Shown here one piece after another: positions 16,193-24,836 of a stretch of DNA of 64,000 nt. The position numbers and the translations under genes were made by a program. Source of the stretch: Pseudomonas sp. JUb42 (GTDB lineage Bacteria; Pseudomonadota; Gammaproteobacteria; Pseudomonadales; Pseudomonadaceae); NCBI RefSeq assembly GCF_024807945.1, contig NZ_JANUFD010000003.1:434001-498000 (forward strand). Reading direction: 5' to 3'. The notes beneath the pieces are model-generated. The model saw only the letters and a program-made list of their open reading frames with translations, was not told where the DNA came from and searched no databases. Position 1 is the first letter of the stretch. Each line of letters opens with the position of its first letter.

Positions 16193-17734
16193 TCAGTCGC
16201 GAGGCTCGTCGCCCAGGCCGATATAGGAAAAGCGGGTTTTGCCGGGTTGAGGTTGTTGTCCTGCGGATCTTTTCTCCAGCAGGTCTTCGCGCACTGCCGA
16301 TGGCTGGCCATTGAGGTCATAGGCCAGGGTGCACAACTTCAACGGCAGCTTATTGGCCGGGAAATGTAGCGGCCTGGAGGTAGCTGCCTTGCGCTGGCCT
16401 TGGGCGTCGAAGCAGTCGGTGCTCTCCGGTGGGCCGAACTTGAGGCTGTAGTGGCTGAACAGCCGTGGATCCTGTCCGTAGCTGACGCTGTAACCACCAC
16501 CTGCGTGCTTCATCAATACCTTGGGTGCTTCGGTCGGGCCTGGGGGCAAAAGCTCCACCGCCAGTGTCAGGGCGTTGCGCATCATGCCCAGGCTTGGCCG
16601 CTCGTCTACTGCGGTGACTGCGATGATGCACAGTAGGTGCATGCCGGGGCGCAGGCCTATGGCGTCGTTGATCCGGGCGTTTTCAGTCGGGAGGGCGGTG
16701 CTGTAGTGATGCGGGCTTTCACATTGATGAGCGCGTTCAACCTGTTTGTAGCGGTAGAAGGGCGTATCGAGGCTAAAACGCAGATCCCAGGCCGGATAGA
16801 CAGCCTGGCCGTGCATATCCAGCGCGATCTTGGCGTAGCGTTTGACGGGTGATTTGAACGTGATCGAATAAGTTGGAAACAGCGCGCACTCCTGCGGGTC
16901 CTGGACAAGCACGCCTTTGGCGAAGCAATTACGCAGGAAGGTCATTGCGCTGCCGTAGTTACTGTCAGGCGATGGCACCGGGAAGCCCTCCGGCAATTCC
17001 ACTGGCTGGCCACGGCTGCCTTGAGTGGAAGTGCCCAGCACGGCAAACACTTCGTTGCTTTCACGTAACAGGACCGGGCTGCCCGAACTGCCCTCGCTTA
17101 CATCACGGCACTGGTTTTTCACCGAGTTGCGCCAGAACCACGGCTGCTCCAATACATCAGAGGATTGTTGCTGTGTGCAGGCGGCGAGGCGCAAATAACC
17201 TGTGCCGTGCTTCAGCGGAGCGCCGACCAGCAGGATATCGCCGCCGATCGCGGGCATGTCCCTGGCTATTTGAATCGGCTCGATGCCCGCAGCGATCAGT
17301 TCGCTCAGTGGCGTCTGCAATTCGATAATGGCGAGATCGACACCCTGCATGCTGCTCCAGTTGATGCGTTTCAGCGCAAAAGAGCGGGGCTGGGTATCGC
17401 TGAAGTAGTTGAACAATACCTCGCCCTCGACCACGCGATCAGTGACGATCAAGCCGTTTTTCTTTTCCACGCAATGACCGCTGGTGAGCACGTAGGCCGG
17501 GGCATTGGCCGGGCTATCTTGGCTGCGGGTGTCGAGCAGGGTGGCAGTGCAATGCATGCCCCCCTTGGCCATGATCCGGCCAATACCGTTCCAATGGTTG
17601 TAGCGCCCGTCGTGGTTTTCCAGCACTTTGGAGTGGGCAAGATTGCCCAGGCCTTCGCCAAAGTCCCCGGCCTGGACCGATAGGGAAAGTCCCCCAACGC
17701 CGAGTAGAAGCCCGGCAAGCAATTTCTTGTTCAT
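16193..17734 (-). CDS. Exported trypsin-like serine protease
   Basis: A 513-residue protein with a signal peptide ending SVQAG at about residue 22. An S1-type protease domain carries the triad His87 (LTSGHC), Asp133 (GVDLAIIEL) and Ser217 (EGSSGSPVL). Cys62/Cys88 flank the His in the usual disulfide position. The C-terminal 220 residues are a beta-rich extension with further cysteines. It is predicted to act in the periplasm or outside the cell. Substrate is unknown. It is monocistronic on its strand and precedes the convergent binding-protein gene. The start ATG has an AAGGAT ribosome site. Confidence 0.88.
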   Translation of the reverse strand: MNKKLLAGLLLGVGGLSLSVQAGDFGEGLGNLAHSKVLENHDGRYNHWNGIGRIMAKGGMHCTATLLDTRSQDSPANAPAYVLTSGHCVEKKNGLIVTDRVVEGEVLFNYFSDTQPRSFALKRINWSSMQGVDLAIIELQTPLSELIAAGIEPIQIARDMPAIGGDILLVGAPLKHGTGYLRLAACTQQQSSDVLEQPWFWRNSVKNQCRDVSEGSSGSPVLLRESNEVFAVLGTSTQGSRGQPVELPEGFPVPSPDSNYGSAMTFLRNCFAKGVLVQDPQECALFPTYSITFKSPVKRYAKIALDMHGQAVYPAWDLRFSLDTPFYRYKQVERAHQCESPHHYSTALPTENARINDAIGLRPGMHLLCIIAVTAVDERPSLGMMRNALTLAVELLPPGPTEAPKVLMKHAGGGYSVSYGQDPRLFSHYSLKFGPPESTDCFDAQGQRKAATSRPLHFPANKLPLKLCTLAYDLNGQPSAVREDLLEKRSAGQQPQPGKTRFSYIGLGDEPRD

Positions 17735-17866
17735 GAATCATCCTTGATTATTCGAGGGTCATTGCACGTCGGACGACGCGCCTGGCCTCTTTAAGCAAGG
17801 AGTAACTCGGGGAACAAGAGGGAAAGGAAAAAGCAGATTTTTCCCCAGGTAATAAATGGCGCGGGC

Positions 17867-18904
17867 CTACAACTCAGCGGGCGGTTCCTGCTCTGTTGCC
17901 GCCGGAGCTGCCGGAGCTGCCGGAGCTGCCGGAGCATCAGGTGCCGCAGCTGCTGGTGTGGAAGGTGCGTCAGGTATTGCAGGTTCTGCTGGCGTTGTAG
18001 GTGCGGGAGGTGCATCGGGTTTTGTTGGCGTTGCCGGTGCGGAAGGTGTCACCGGTGCCGCTTTGGGCTCCGATGGCTTGGCGGGGTGAGCCGCCGCTGT
18101 TTTGTGATAAACCCCGTTTTTGCCATGGGCGGCCATGGCGCCGTTGCCGCGTACGCTGATCATCCGCCGTACATCGATCCAGTTGATGCCCTGGGCTTTT
18201 AGTCCCGGCAGCTCGCGCTCCAGCAAATCCAGGGTCACCGGGTAGGGGTGGCCGATCATGATCACCGAGCCTTGCTTGTGGGCCAGGCGGATCGCGGTCT
18301 TGAGTTGCGTGGCGACAGCTTCCGGCGTGCGCACGTCATCGAGGAAAACATCCCGGGACGCACTGGCCAGGCCGATCAGTTGCGCCTGGGCGGCGGCGAC
18401 GGTCTTGGCGCTGGTGCGGCTGTCGATCAGGAACAGGTGGCGACGTTGCAGCTCGGCCACCAGCCAGCCCATGGCTTCGGGCTGGGCGGTCATGCGACTG
18501 CCTTCGTGGTTGTTCAGGCCGGCGGCATAGGGGACTTTCAGCAAGGCGTCGTTCAGGCGCTTTGCCAGTTCCTCCATGGGCAGGTCGGGGCGCCAGGCAT
18601 AAGGCCCGGTTGCCGGGTCCATGGGCATGTGCAGGATCACCGTCTTGCCAGCCTTGTGGGCTTCCCGGGCGAAGTCGGTGGCATGAGGTGTATCGGGCAT
18701 GATGGCCAGCGTCACCGGCCCGGGCAGCGCCAGAGCACGACGGTCGCGCTCTGGATTCTGCCCAAGATCGTCGATGATCAGCGTCAGATAGGCGGATTTC
18801 CCCGCATTATCCTTGTCGCTCTCCGGCTCCGCCGATGCGCCATGGGCAACACCGGTGAGTCCGAGGAACAGCGCCAGCAGGCAACGTGACAGCCACATAG
18901 CCAT
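17867..18904 (-). CDS. Divergent polysaccharide deacetylase, YibQ-like, with Pro/Ala tail
   Basis: A 345-residue exported protein. Residues 1-23 are a signal peptide. The divergent polysaccharide deacetylase domain spans about 35-265: LTLIIDDLGQNPERDRRALALPGPVTLAIMP, ILHMPMDP, GLNNHEGSRMTA and LIDSRTS. The last 75 residues are a low-complexity Pro/Ala-rich tail ending in APAAPAAPAA, encoded by a nine-base tandem repeat. Homologues sit beside envC in many gamma-proteobacteria, as here, pointing to peptidoglycan or envelope work; catalytic activity is unproven for the family. ATG is four bases from the ctpA stop, with GGAAA upstream. Confidence 0.87.
   Translation of the reverse strand: MAMWLSRCLLALFLGLTGVAHGASAEPESDKDNAGKSAYLTLIIDDLGQNPERDRRALALPGPVTLAIMPDTPHATDFAREAHKAGKTVILHMPMDPATGPYAWRPDLPMEELAKRLNDALLKVPYAAGLNNHEGSRMTAQPEAMGWLVAELQRRHLFLIDSRTSAKTVAAAQAQLIGLASASRDVFLDDVRTPEAVATQLKTAIRLAHKQGSVIMIGHPYPVTLDLLERELPGLKAQGINWIDVRRMISVRGNGAMAAHGKNGVYHKTAAAHPAKPSEPKAAPVTPSAPATPTKPDAPPAPTTPAEPAIPDAPSTPAAAAPDAPAAPAAPAAPAATEQEPPAEL
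17901..17935. repeat. Nine-base tandem repeat (GCCGGAGCT, about four copies)
   Basis: Four consecutive copies of GCCGGAGCT, the last incomplete, encode the Ala-Pro-Ala tail of the YibQ-like protein. The unit keeps the reading frame, so slippage would change only tail length. Confidence 0.85.
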
Positions 18905-18907
18905 CAG

Positions 18908-20242
18908 TTAGTTTCCGCGGGTGACGCTCAAGCCCTTGAGCAGGCTCAGGGCCTGGTTCAACTGGTAGTCGTCGTCCTGCGGACGCGCCTTGGCAGCCGA
19001 CCCTTTGACGGTCGGTTTGTCCGCGCCGCCGTTGCCGTTGCCCAGGTGGCCGAGCAGATCGGCTTCCTTGTAGTTCTCGGCGTCGGCTTCGTTGGTGACC
19101 TTGGCCCGACGAACCACGATATCCGGGTTGATGCCCTGAGCTTGAATCGAGCGACCGTTAGGCGTGAAGTACAGCGCCGTGGTGATCTTGATTGCGCGAT
19201 CGTTGTTCAGTGGCAGCACGGTCTGTACCGAGCCCTTGCCGAAGCTGTCGGTACCCATGAGCACGCCGCGCTTCTGGTCCTGCAGGGCACCGGCGACGAT
19301 TTCCGAGGCCGAGGCGCTGCCGCCGTTGATCAGCACCACCAGTGGCGCGCCTTCGCTGGCGTCCGCCGCATCGGCATTGAAGCGCAGCTCGGAGTTGGCG
19401 ATACGGCCCTTGGTGTAGACGATCAGACCCTTGGTCAGGAAGTGGTCGGCCACTTCCACGGCGGCCTGCAGCACGCCGCCAGGGTTGTTGCGCAGGTCCA
19501 GGACCAGGCCGTTCATCTTCTTGCCGTTGTCCTTGCGTAGCTTGGCCAGGGCCTTGCCGACTTCTTCACCGGTCTTGACCTGGAACTGGGTGATACGGAT
19601 GTAACCGTAGCCAGGCTCCAGCATCTGCGATTTCACGCTCTTGACCTGAATGGTCGCCCGCGCCAGGGTCACGTCAAATGGCGTGCCGCCGTCGCGAACC
19701 AGCGTCAGGGTGATTTTTTCGCCGATCTTGCCGCGCATCTTGTCGACCGCTTCCTGCATGGTCTGACCCTGGGTCGGCGCGCCGTTGATCTTGACGATCA
19801 GGTCGCCAGCCTCGATGCCGGCCTTGGAGGCAGGAGTGTCATCGATGGGCGATACGACCTTGATGAAGCCGTCTTCGACGCCGACTTCGATGCCCAGGCC
19901 GCCAAACTCGCCGCTGGTGCTTTCCTGCAGCTCCTGGAAGTCTTCCGGGCCGAGGTAGGCGGAGTGCGGATCAAGGTTGCTGAGCATGCCCTTGATGGCG
20001 TTTTCCAGCAGGGTCTTGTCGTCCACCGGTTCGACGTAGGCGGACTTGATCCGGTCCATGACCTCGGCAAAAGTGCGCAGCTCGTCCAGCGGCAATGGCG
20101 CCTTGGCATTGGCGTTGGCAGTACTGCTCGCCGCTGCTGCGGCAGGCGCTACGGTGGCTTTCTCGGCGGCATGGGCCAGCGGAGCACCGATAACGACGGC
20201 GATGGTCAGGGCCAGCGAGGTGAGGCGGGACAAATGCAGCAT
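18908..20242 (-). CDS. ctpA: CtpA, carboxy-terminal processing protease (S41)
   Basis: A 444-residue periplasmic protease. A signal peptide ends at AHAAE. The PDZ domain spans about 110-190 (GGLGIEVGVEDGFIKVVSPI, AGIEAGDLIVKINGAP). The catalytic Ser is in NGGSASASEIVAGALQDQKRG, which also holds the Lys of the Ser-Lys dyad. The C-terminal 60 residues are Gly/Asn/Lys-rich. CtpA trims peptidoglycan hydrolases and their activators. It is downstream of envC in an envelope operon, and an A/S-rich linker follows the signal peptide. Confidence 0.96.
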   Translation of the reverse strand: MLHLSRLTSLALTIAVVIGAPLAHAAEKATVAPAAAAASSTANANAKAPLPLDELRTFAEVMDRIKSAYVEPVDDKTLLENAIKGMLSNLDPHSAYLGPEDFQELQESTSGEFGGLGIEVGVEDGFIKVVSPIDDTPASKAGIEAGDLIVKINGAPTQGQTMQEAVDKMRGKIGEKITLTLVRDGGTPFDVTLARATIQVKSVKSQMLEPGYGYIRITQFQVKTGEEVGKALAKLRKDNGKKMNGLVLDLRNNPGGVLQAAVEVADHFLTKGLIVYTKGRIANSELRFNADAADASEGAPLVVLINGGSASASEIVAGALQDQKRGVLMGTDSFGKGSVQTVLPLNNDRAIKITTALYFTPNGRSIQAQGINPDIVVRRAKVTNEADAENYKEADLLGHLGNGNGGADKPTVKGSAAKARPQDDDYQLNQALSLLKGLSVTRGN

Positions 20243-20272
20243 GTCTAACGAACTCCTAAATGCGGTGCCTAC

Positions 20273-21601
20273 TTATCCTTGAGTACGACACCATTGGGCC
20301 GGATCACTAGGGCGACCCTGCTGACGAATAGCAAAATACAACGCCGGAGTATCCTGACCGCCACTGGTACCGACAGTGGAAATCGCTTCCCCGGCTTTGA
20401 CAATGTCCCCAGCGTCCTTGAGCAGACTCTGGTTATGACCATACAGGCTTAAGTAACCATTACCGTGGTCGAGAATGACCAGAAGCCCGGCGCCGCGCAA
20501 CCAGTCGGCAAACACCACGCGACCGCCATGCACGGCGTGTACCTGAGTCCCGGCCGACGCGCTGATCATGACCCCGTCCCAGGTGGCGCGGGCGTCATCA
20601 CCACGGCTTTCACCAAAGCGCGCTACCAATCGACCATCAACTGGCCATGGAAGTTTTCCCTTGGCATCAGCAAAAGGTCCACCATAAGACACGCCACTGC
20701 TGGAAACCAGCGCGCCAGGGGCCTTTACAGGGCGGCGTGGCGGTGGTGCTTCGTCATCCGGCGGGCTGTTGTCCCGGTTATTCTTGGCCAGGGCGCGAGC
20801 GGCTTCTTCACGCTGGCGCTTCTCTTCGGCTTCTCGCTCGGCGATCAGCGCTTTCTGCCGCGCTTCCTCGGCTTCCCGTGCCTGACGGGCCAGGGTTTCT
20901 TCGATTGTCTTGAGTACTTTGCTCAGGTCGGCCTGGTCCTGCTGACGGGCCTGGAGTTTCTGGTCACGAACCTTGTAGTCCTGATTGAGCTTGGCCAGGG
21001 CGTCCTGACGGTCCTTGCGGACCTTCGCCAGGTCTTCGCGGCGGCTGTCCAGAGTGCCTTGCTGCACAAGCAGTTGGGCCTGTTGCAGATCGATGTCCTT
21101 GCTGACGTTGCTCAGTTGGCGCAGGGTTTCATTGAAATTGTGCAATTGAGTCAGGCGGGCCTGGCTCATGTAATCGTAGTAGGTCAGGGTGCGAGCGAAT
21201 TTTTCCGGGTGCTGCTGGTTGAGCAACAGCTTGAGGTATTCCTGGCGGCCACTCTGATAGGCGGCACGGGCCTGGATGGCGATCAGGCGTTGTTGTTCAA
21301 CCCGAGCGCTCTGCAGCTTTTTCTTTTCCTGATCGAGCCGCTGCAGCTCGCTTTCAGTCTTTTTTAGTTCCTTTTGCAGGACCTCGACCTGCTTTTCCAA
21401 CTTGCCCATTTCGGTTTCGGTGCCTTTGAGGTCTTTCTGCACCCCAGCCTTTTCTTCCTGCAATTTGCCCAGGACTTTCTGCAGGTCAGCGATCTCCTGA
21501 CGAGCGGTATCCAGCTGTTTTTGGGTCTGCGCACGCTCATCGTCGGCGAAGGCCGGATTGAGCAGGCAAATCAGGGCAAGAGCGATCAAGGCGCGGAGCA
21601 T
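20273..21601 (-). CDS. envC: EnvC, murein hydrolase activator (degenerate LytM)
   Basis: A 442-residue periplasmic protein. After the signal peptide MLRALIALALICLLNPAFAD comes a coiled coil of about 230 residues (TARQEIADLQKVLGKLQEEK and repeats), a charged linker, and a C-terminal M23/LytM domain with GVMISASAGTQVHAVHGGRVVF and ILDHGNGYLSLYGHN. The domain lacks the full zinc-ligand set, as in EnvC, which activates AmiA/AmiB amidases for daughter-cell separation. The ATG at 21601 gives a clean signal peptide; in-frame starts at 21658 (ATG) and 21667 (TTG) would add a second hydrophobic stretch and are less likely. Operon order is gpmI, envC, ctpA, yibQ. Confidence 0.92.
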   Translation of the reverse strand: MLRALIALALICLLNPAFADDERAQTQKQLDTARQEIADLQKVLGKLQEEKAGVQKDLKGTETEMGKLEKQVEVLQKELKKTESELQRLDQEKKKLQSARVEQQRLIAIQARAAYQSGRQEYLKLLLNQQHPEKFARTLTYYDYMSQARLTQLHNFNETLRQLSNVSKDIDLQQAQLLVQQGTLDSRREDLAKVRKDRQDALAKLNQDYKVRDQKLQARQQDQADLSKVLKTIEETLARQAREAEEARQKALIAEREAEEKRQREEAARALAKNNRDNSPPDDEAPPPRRPVKAPGALVSSSGVSYGGPFADAKGKLPWPVDGRLVARFGESRGDDARATWDGVMISASAGTQVHAVHGGRVVFADWLRGAGLLVILDHGNGYLSLYGHNQSLLKDAGDIVKAGEAISTVGTSGGQDTPALYFAIRQQGRPSDPAQWCRTQG

Positions 21602-21760
21602 TGGGCGGGCGATACCGAGGAGAGAGAGAAGAAAGACGGGGACTAGTATGCCCGCCATGCGTTGCAAAAAAAACGTCCGGCAACCATTGCTTTAGCATCA
21701 GTTGTAGGAAAATTCGACGTTTCGACCAACGAAACGCCGAATTGTTACCAATTGTTCAGC

Positions 21761-23296
21761 TTACTCGGCAACGAGAATGGAATGGCCGGTCATTTCTGCC
21801 GGTTTTTCCAGGCCCATCAGTTGCAGCATGGTTGGGGCCACATCGGCCAGTACGCCGCCTTCGCGGACCTTGAGCTTGCGCTTGCCGACGTAGACAAACG
21901 GCACCGGCTCAGAGGTGTGGGCGGTGTGGGCCTGGCCGGTGTGGTCGTCGGTCATTTGCTCGACGTTGCCGTGGTCCGCAGTGATCAAAGCTTCGCCGCC
22001 GACCTTCTCCAGCGCTTCGGCGATACGGCCGACGCAGACGTCCAGGCATTCCACGGCCTTGATCGCCGCTTCCATGATGCCGCTGTGGCCAACCATGTCG
22101 CCGTTGGCGTAGTTGACGATAATCACGTCAAAACGCTGGTTTTCGATGGCGTCGACGATGCGGTCGGTGACTTCTGGCGCGCTCATTTCCGGTTGCAGGT
22201 CGTAGGTGGCGACTTTTGGCGACGGGATCAGGATGCGCTCCTCGCCCGGGAACGGTTCTTCACGGCCGCCGGAGAAGAAGAAGGTGACGTGGGCGTATTT
22301 CTCGGTTTCGGCGATGCGCAGCTGGGTCTTGCCCTTTTCTGCCAGGTATTCGCCCAGCACATTCTTCAGGCTGCCGGCGGCGAAGGCCGAGGGTGCAGGG
22401 ATGCTGGCGGCATACTGAGTGAGCATGACGAAACCGGCCAGTTTTGGCTGGCGGGCGCGTTCGAAGTCCTTGAAACCGTCTTCGACAAAGACGCGGGTCA
22501 GTTCGCGAGCGCGGTCGGCGCGGAAGTTCATGAACACGACGGCGTCGCCGTCTTCGACCTTGACCGTCTCGCCGATGCTGGTGGCTTTGACGAATTCGTC
22601 GTTCTCGCCACGGCCATAAGCGGCTTCAAGGGCGGCGTGGGCGCTGTCGGCCTGGAATTCGGACTGGCCGTCGACGATCAGATTGTAAGCAGAGGCCACG
22701 CGATCCCAGCGGTTGTCGCGGTCCATGGCGAAGTAACGGCCGATGATGCTGGCGGTACGGCCCTTGCCCAGACGTTTGTAGGCGTCTTCCATGGTTTGCA
22801 GGTATTTCTCGGCGCTGCGTGGCGGCGTGTCGCGGCCATCGAGGAAGGCGTGCAGGTAGATCTTATCGGCACCGCGCTTGGCGGCCAGCTCGACCATGGC
22901 TACCAGATGGTCTTCATGACTGTGGACGCCGCCATCGGACAGCAGACCCAGTACGTGCACGGCCTTGCCCGCGCCGACAGCCTTGTCCACTGCGGCGCAG
23001 ATGGCCGGGTTCTCGAAGAACTCGCCGTCACGAATGGCCTTGGTCACCCGGGTGAAGTCCTGATACACCACGCGCCCGGCGCCCAGGTTCATGTGGCCGA
23101 CTTCTGAGTTGCCCATCTGCCCGTCCGGCAGGCCGACATCCATCCCGGAGCCGGAAATCAGGCCGTTGGGCATGGTTTTGTAGAGGCGATCCATGACCGG
23201 CATCTTGGCTTCGTAAATCGCGTTGCCATGGTGACTGTCGCTGTGGCCGAAGCCGTCGAGGATGATCAGGACCAAAGGTTTAGGCGTGGTAGTCAT
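21761..23296 (-). CDS. gpmI: GpmI, cofactor-independent phosphoglycerate mutase
   Basis: A 511-residue, two-metal enzyme that interconverts 3- and 2-phosphoglycerate. The metal-binding start [13 protein letters not shown], the nucleophile Ser in [39 protein letters not shown] and the C-terminal [11 protein letters not shown] are intact. The ATG at 23296 gives the usual MTTTPKP start; an in-frame GTG three codons upstream is rejected. It heads the minus-strand cluster toward envC, 160 bases apart, and is divergent from the rhodanese-grxC-secB set. Confidence 0.97.
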   Translation of the reverse strand: MTTTPKPLVLIILDGFGHSDSHHGNAIYEAKMPVMDRLYKTMPNGLISGSGMDVGLPDGQMGNSEVGHMNLGAGRVVYQDFTRVTKAIRDGEFFENPAICAAVDKAVGAGKAVHVLGLLSDGGVHSHEDHLVAMVELAAKRGADKIYLHAFLDGRDTPPRSAEKYLQTMEDAYKRLGKGRTASIIGRYFAMDRDNRWDRVASAYNLIVDGQSEFQADSAHAALEAAYGRGENDEFVKATSIGETVKVEDGDAVVFMNFRADRARELTRVFVEDGFKDFERARQPKLAGFVMLTQYAASIPAPSAFAAGSLKNVLGEYLAEKGKTQLRIAETEKYAHVTFFFSGGREEPFPGEERILIPSPKVATYDLQPEMSAPEVTDRIVDAIENQRFDVIIVNYANGDMVGHSGIMEAAIKAVECLDVCVGRIAEALEKVGGEALITADHGNVEQMTDDHTGQAHTAHTSEPVPFVYVGKRKLKVREGGVLADVAPTMLQLMGLEKPAEMTGHSILVAE

Positions 23297-23383
23297 GGAA
23301 CCCACTCGTGGCAGAAAAGGGAGGTTGAAAAAAAGATCGCCATATTAGTGACAAGTTCAGAGCGAGTCACTGCCGTACGGGCT

Positions 23384-23411
23384 TTGGCCGACCTAGGCTG
23401 CTGTGTATACT
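23384..23411 (+). promoter_or_regulatory. Candidate promoter for rhodanese-grxC-secB
   Basis: TTGGCC (23384-23389) and TATACT (23406-23411) are spaced by 16 bases, about 30 bases before the rhodanese start. Confidence 0.5.
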
Positions 23412-23442
23412 GGCCGACATTTTAACGCCCTGGAACCTTCTG

Positions 23443-23856
23443 ATGGTTGATCATCTGCTTGCCTTCGCCACGAATCACTATCTGATCACTGGCGCTTTCG
23501 TCATTCTCGCTGCACTGCTGGCTGCCTATGAAATGAGCAAGGGTGGTCGTAGCCTGACCACGCGCGAGCTGACCGCACTGGTCAACAACGACCAGGCCGT
23601 GGTCATCGACATTCGTGCTTCCAAGGATTTTTCCAGCGGCCATATCGTTGGCGCCCTGAATTTCCCGCAGGACAAGGTGCTGTCGCGCACCTCGGAGCTT
23701 GAAAAATACAAGGCCAAGACCCTGATCATAGTCGATGCCCAGGGCCAGCAGTCCGGCGGTATCGCCCGTGAGCTGCTCAAGTCCGGTTTCACTGCGGCCA
23801 AGCTGGGCGGCGGCGTGTCGTCCTGGCGTGCAGACAACCTGCCACTGGTGAAGTGA
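23443..23856 (+). CDS. Membrane-anchored rhodanese-like protein without catalytic Cys
   Basis: A 137-residue protein. Residues 10-30 form one membrane span (YLITGAFVILAALLAAYE). The rhodanese fold follows: VVIDIRASKDFSSGHIVGALNFPQDKV and SGGIARELLKSGF. The active-site loop reads VDAQGQQSGG, with no cysteine where thiosulfate sulfurtransferases have one, so it is probably not a sulfur transferase. It parallels enterobacterial YibN, which also sits upstream of grxC and secB. Stop and the grxC start are one base apart, so the genes are coupled. Confidence 0.9.
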   Translation: MVDHLLAFATNHYLITGAFVILAALLAAYEMSKGGRSLTTRELTALVNNDQAVVIDIRASKDFSSGHIVGALNFPQDKVLSRTSELEKYKAKTLIIVDAQGQQSGGIARELLKSGFTAAKLGGGVSSWRADNLPLVK

Positions 23857-23857
23857 A

Positions 23858-24112
23858 ATGGCTGAAGTCATCGTTTATTCCAGTGATTATTGCCCGTACT
23901 GCTCGCGTGCCAAGCAGTTGCTCAAGAGCAAAGACATTGAATTCGACGAAATCGTCGTCGATGGCAAGCCGCAATTGCGGGCAGAAATGACCAAGAAAGC
24001 CGGGCGCACTTCGGTGCCGCAGATCTGGATTGGTTCGACCCATGTGGGCGGCTGCGATGACCTGTTTGCCCTGGAGCGCGCCGGCAAGCTCGACGCTCTG
24101 CTGGAAGCCTGA
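23858..24112 (+). CDS. grxC: GrxC, glutaredoxin 3
   Basis: An 84-residue dithiol glutaredoxin. Active site Cys12-Pro-Tyr-Cys15 (YCPYC) is present, as are the cis-Pro loop TSVPQIWIG and the glutathione-binding GGCDDL. It reduces protein and glutathione mixed disulfides in the cytoplasm. It is between the rhodanese-like gene and secB in one operon. Confidence 0.97.
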   Translation: MAEVIVYSSDYCPYCSRAKQLLKSKDIEFDEIVVDGKPQLRAEMTKKAGRTSVPQIWIGSTHVGGCDDLFALERAGKLDALLEA

Positions 24113-24155
24113 TAACCCGTTCCCCGAAAGACCTTAAGAATAGAAAGGATCTGAG

Positions 24156-24638
24156 ATGACTGATCAACAGACTAACGCGGCAGCAGAAGACGAAGCTCCG
24201 CAATTCTCGCTGCAACGCATTTATGTTCGCGACCTGTCGTTCGAAGCGCCGAAAAGCCCGGCGATCTTCCGTCAGGAGTGGACCCCGGCTGTCAGCCTGG
24301 ACCTGAACACTCGCCAGAAACAACTGGAAAACGATTTCTACGAAGTCGTGCTGACCCTGTCGGTCACCGTCAATACCGGTGACGAAGTCGCCTTCATCGT
24401 TGAAGTGCAACAGGCCGGTATCTTCCTGATCAAGGGCCTGGATGCTGCTTCCCTGAGCCACACTCTGGGCGCGTTCTGCCCGAACCTGCTGTTCCCTTAC
24501 GCGCGTGAAGCCATCGACAACCTGGTGGTTCGTGGTTCGTTCCCGGCCCTGATGCTGGCTCCGGTCAACTTCGACGCCCTGTACGCTCAAGAGCTGCAAC
24601 GCATGCAGGACGCCGGCGAAACGCCAACCGTTCAGTAA
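24156..24638 (+). CDS. secB: SecB, protein-export chaperone
   Basis: A 160-residue homotetrameric chaperone that keeps preproteins unfolded and delivers them to Sec[21 protein letters not shown] and the C-terminal [13 protein letters not shown] are diagnostic, and the length is near the E. coli 155 residues. AGAAAGGA lies before the ATG. It is the last gene of the rhodanese-grxC-secB set and is followed by a strong terminator. Confidence 0.98.
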   Translation: MTDQQTNAAAEDEAPQFSLQRIYVRDLSFEAPKSPAIFRQEWTPAVSLDLNTRQKQLENDFYEVVLTLSVTVNTGDEVAFIVEVQQAGIFLIKGLDAASLSHTLGAFCPNLLFPYAREAIDNLVVRGSFPALMLAPVNFDALYAQELQRMQDAGETPTVQ

Positions 24639-24653
24639 GCCTTTGTTGCTACG

Positions 24654-24691
24654 AAAAACGCCCCCGGTCGCAAGGCCGGGGGCGTTTTTTT
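24654..24691. terminator. Intrinsic terminator after secB
   Basis: Stem CGCCCCCGG / CCGGGGGCG with loop TCGCAAG, followed by seven T residues; an A run on the other side lets it also serve the convergent LysR gene. Confidence 0.9.
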
Positions 24692-24710
24692 GTGTTTCGG
24701 GAGCGGATTC

Positions 24711-24816
24711 TGTAGGAGCGAATTCAGTGGGAGCGAATTAATTCGCGAATACAGTATTTCAAACGACAAAGAATCGTCGGATGTACCGGCCTCTTCGCGA
24801 ATGAATTCGCTCCCAC
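24711..24816. repeat. REP-type palindrome
   Basis: GTGGGAGCGAATTAATTCGCG and GCGAATGAATTCGCTCCCAC arms, with an extra left half-copy TGTAGGAGCGAATTC at 24711, between secB and the LysR gene. Confidence 0.85.
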
Positions 24817-24836
24817 ATTTTGATGTGTACTCATGG

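Noticed and set aside
21662..23107. 481-codon plus-strand frame opposite gpmI
   Set aside because: It is a shadow of gpmI in a high-GC region; composition is His/Val/Asp-rich with no family pattern and no ribosome site.
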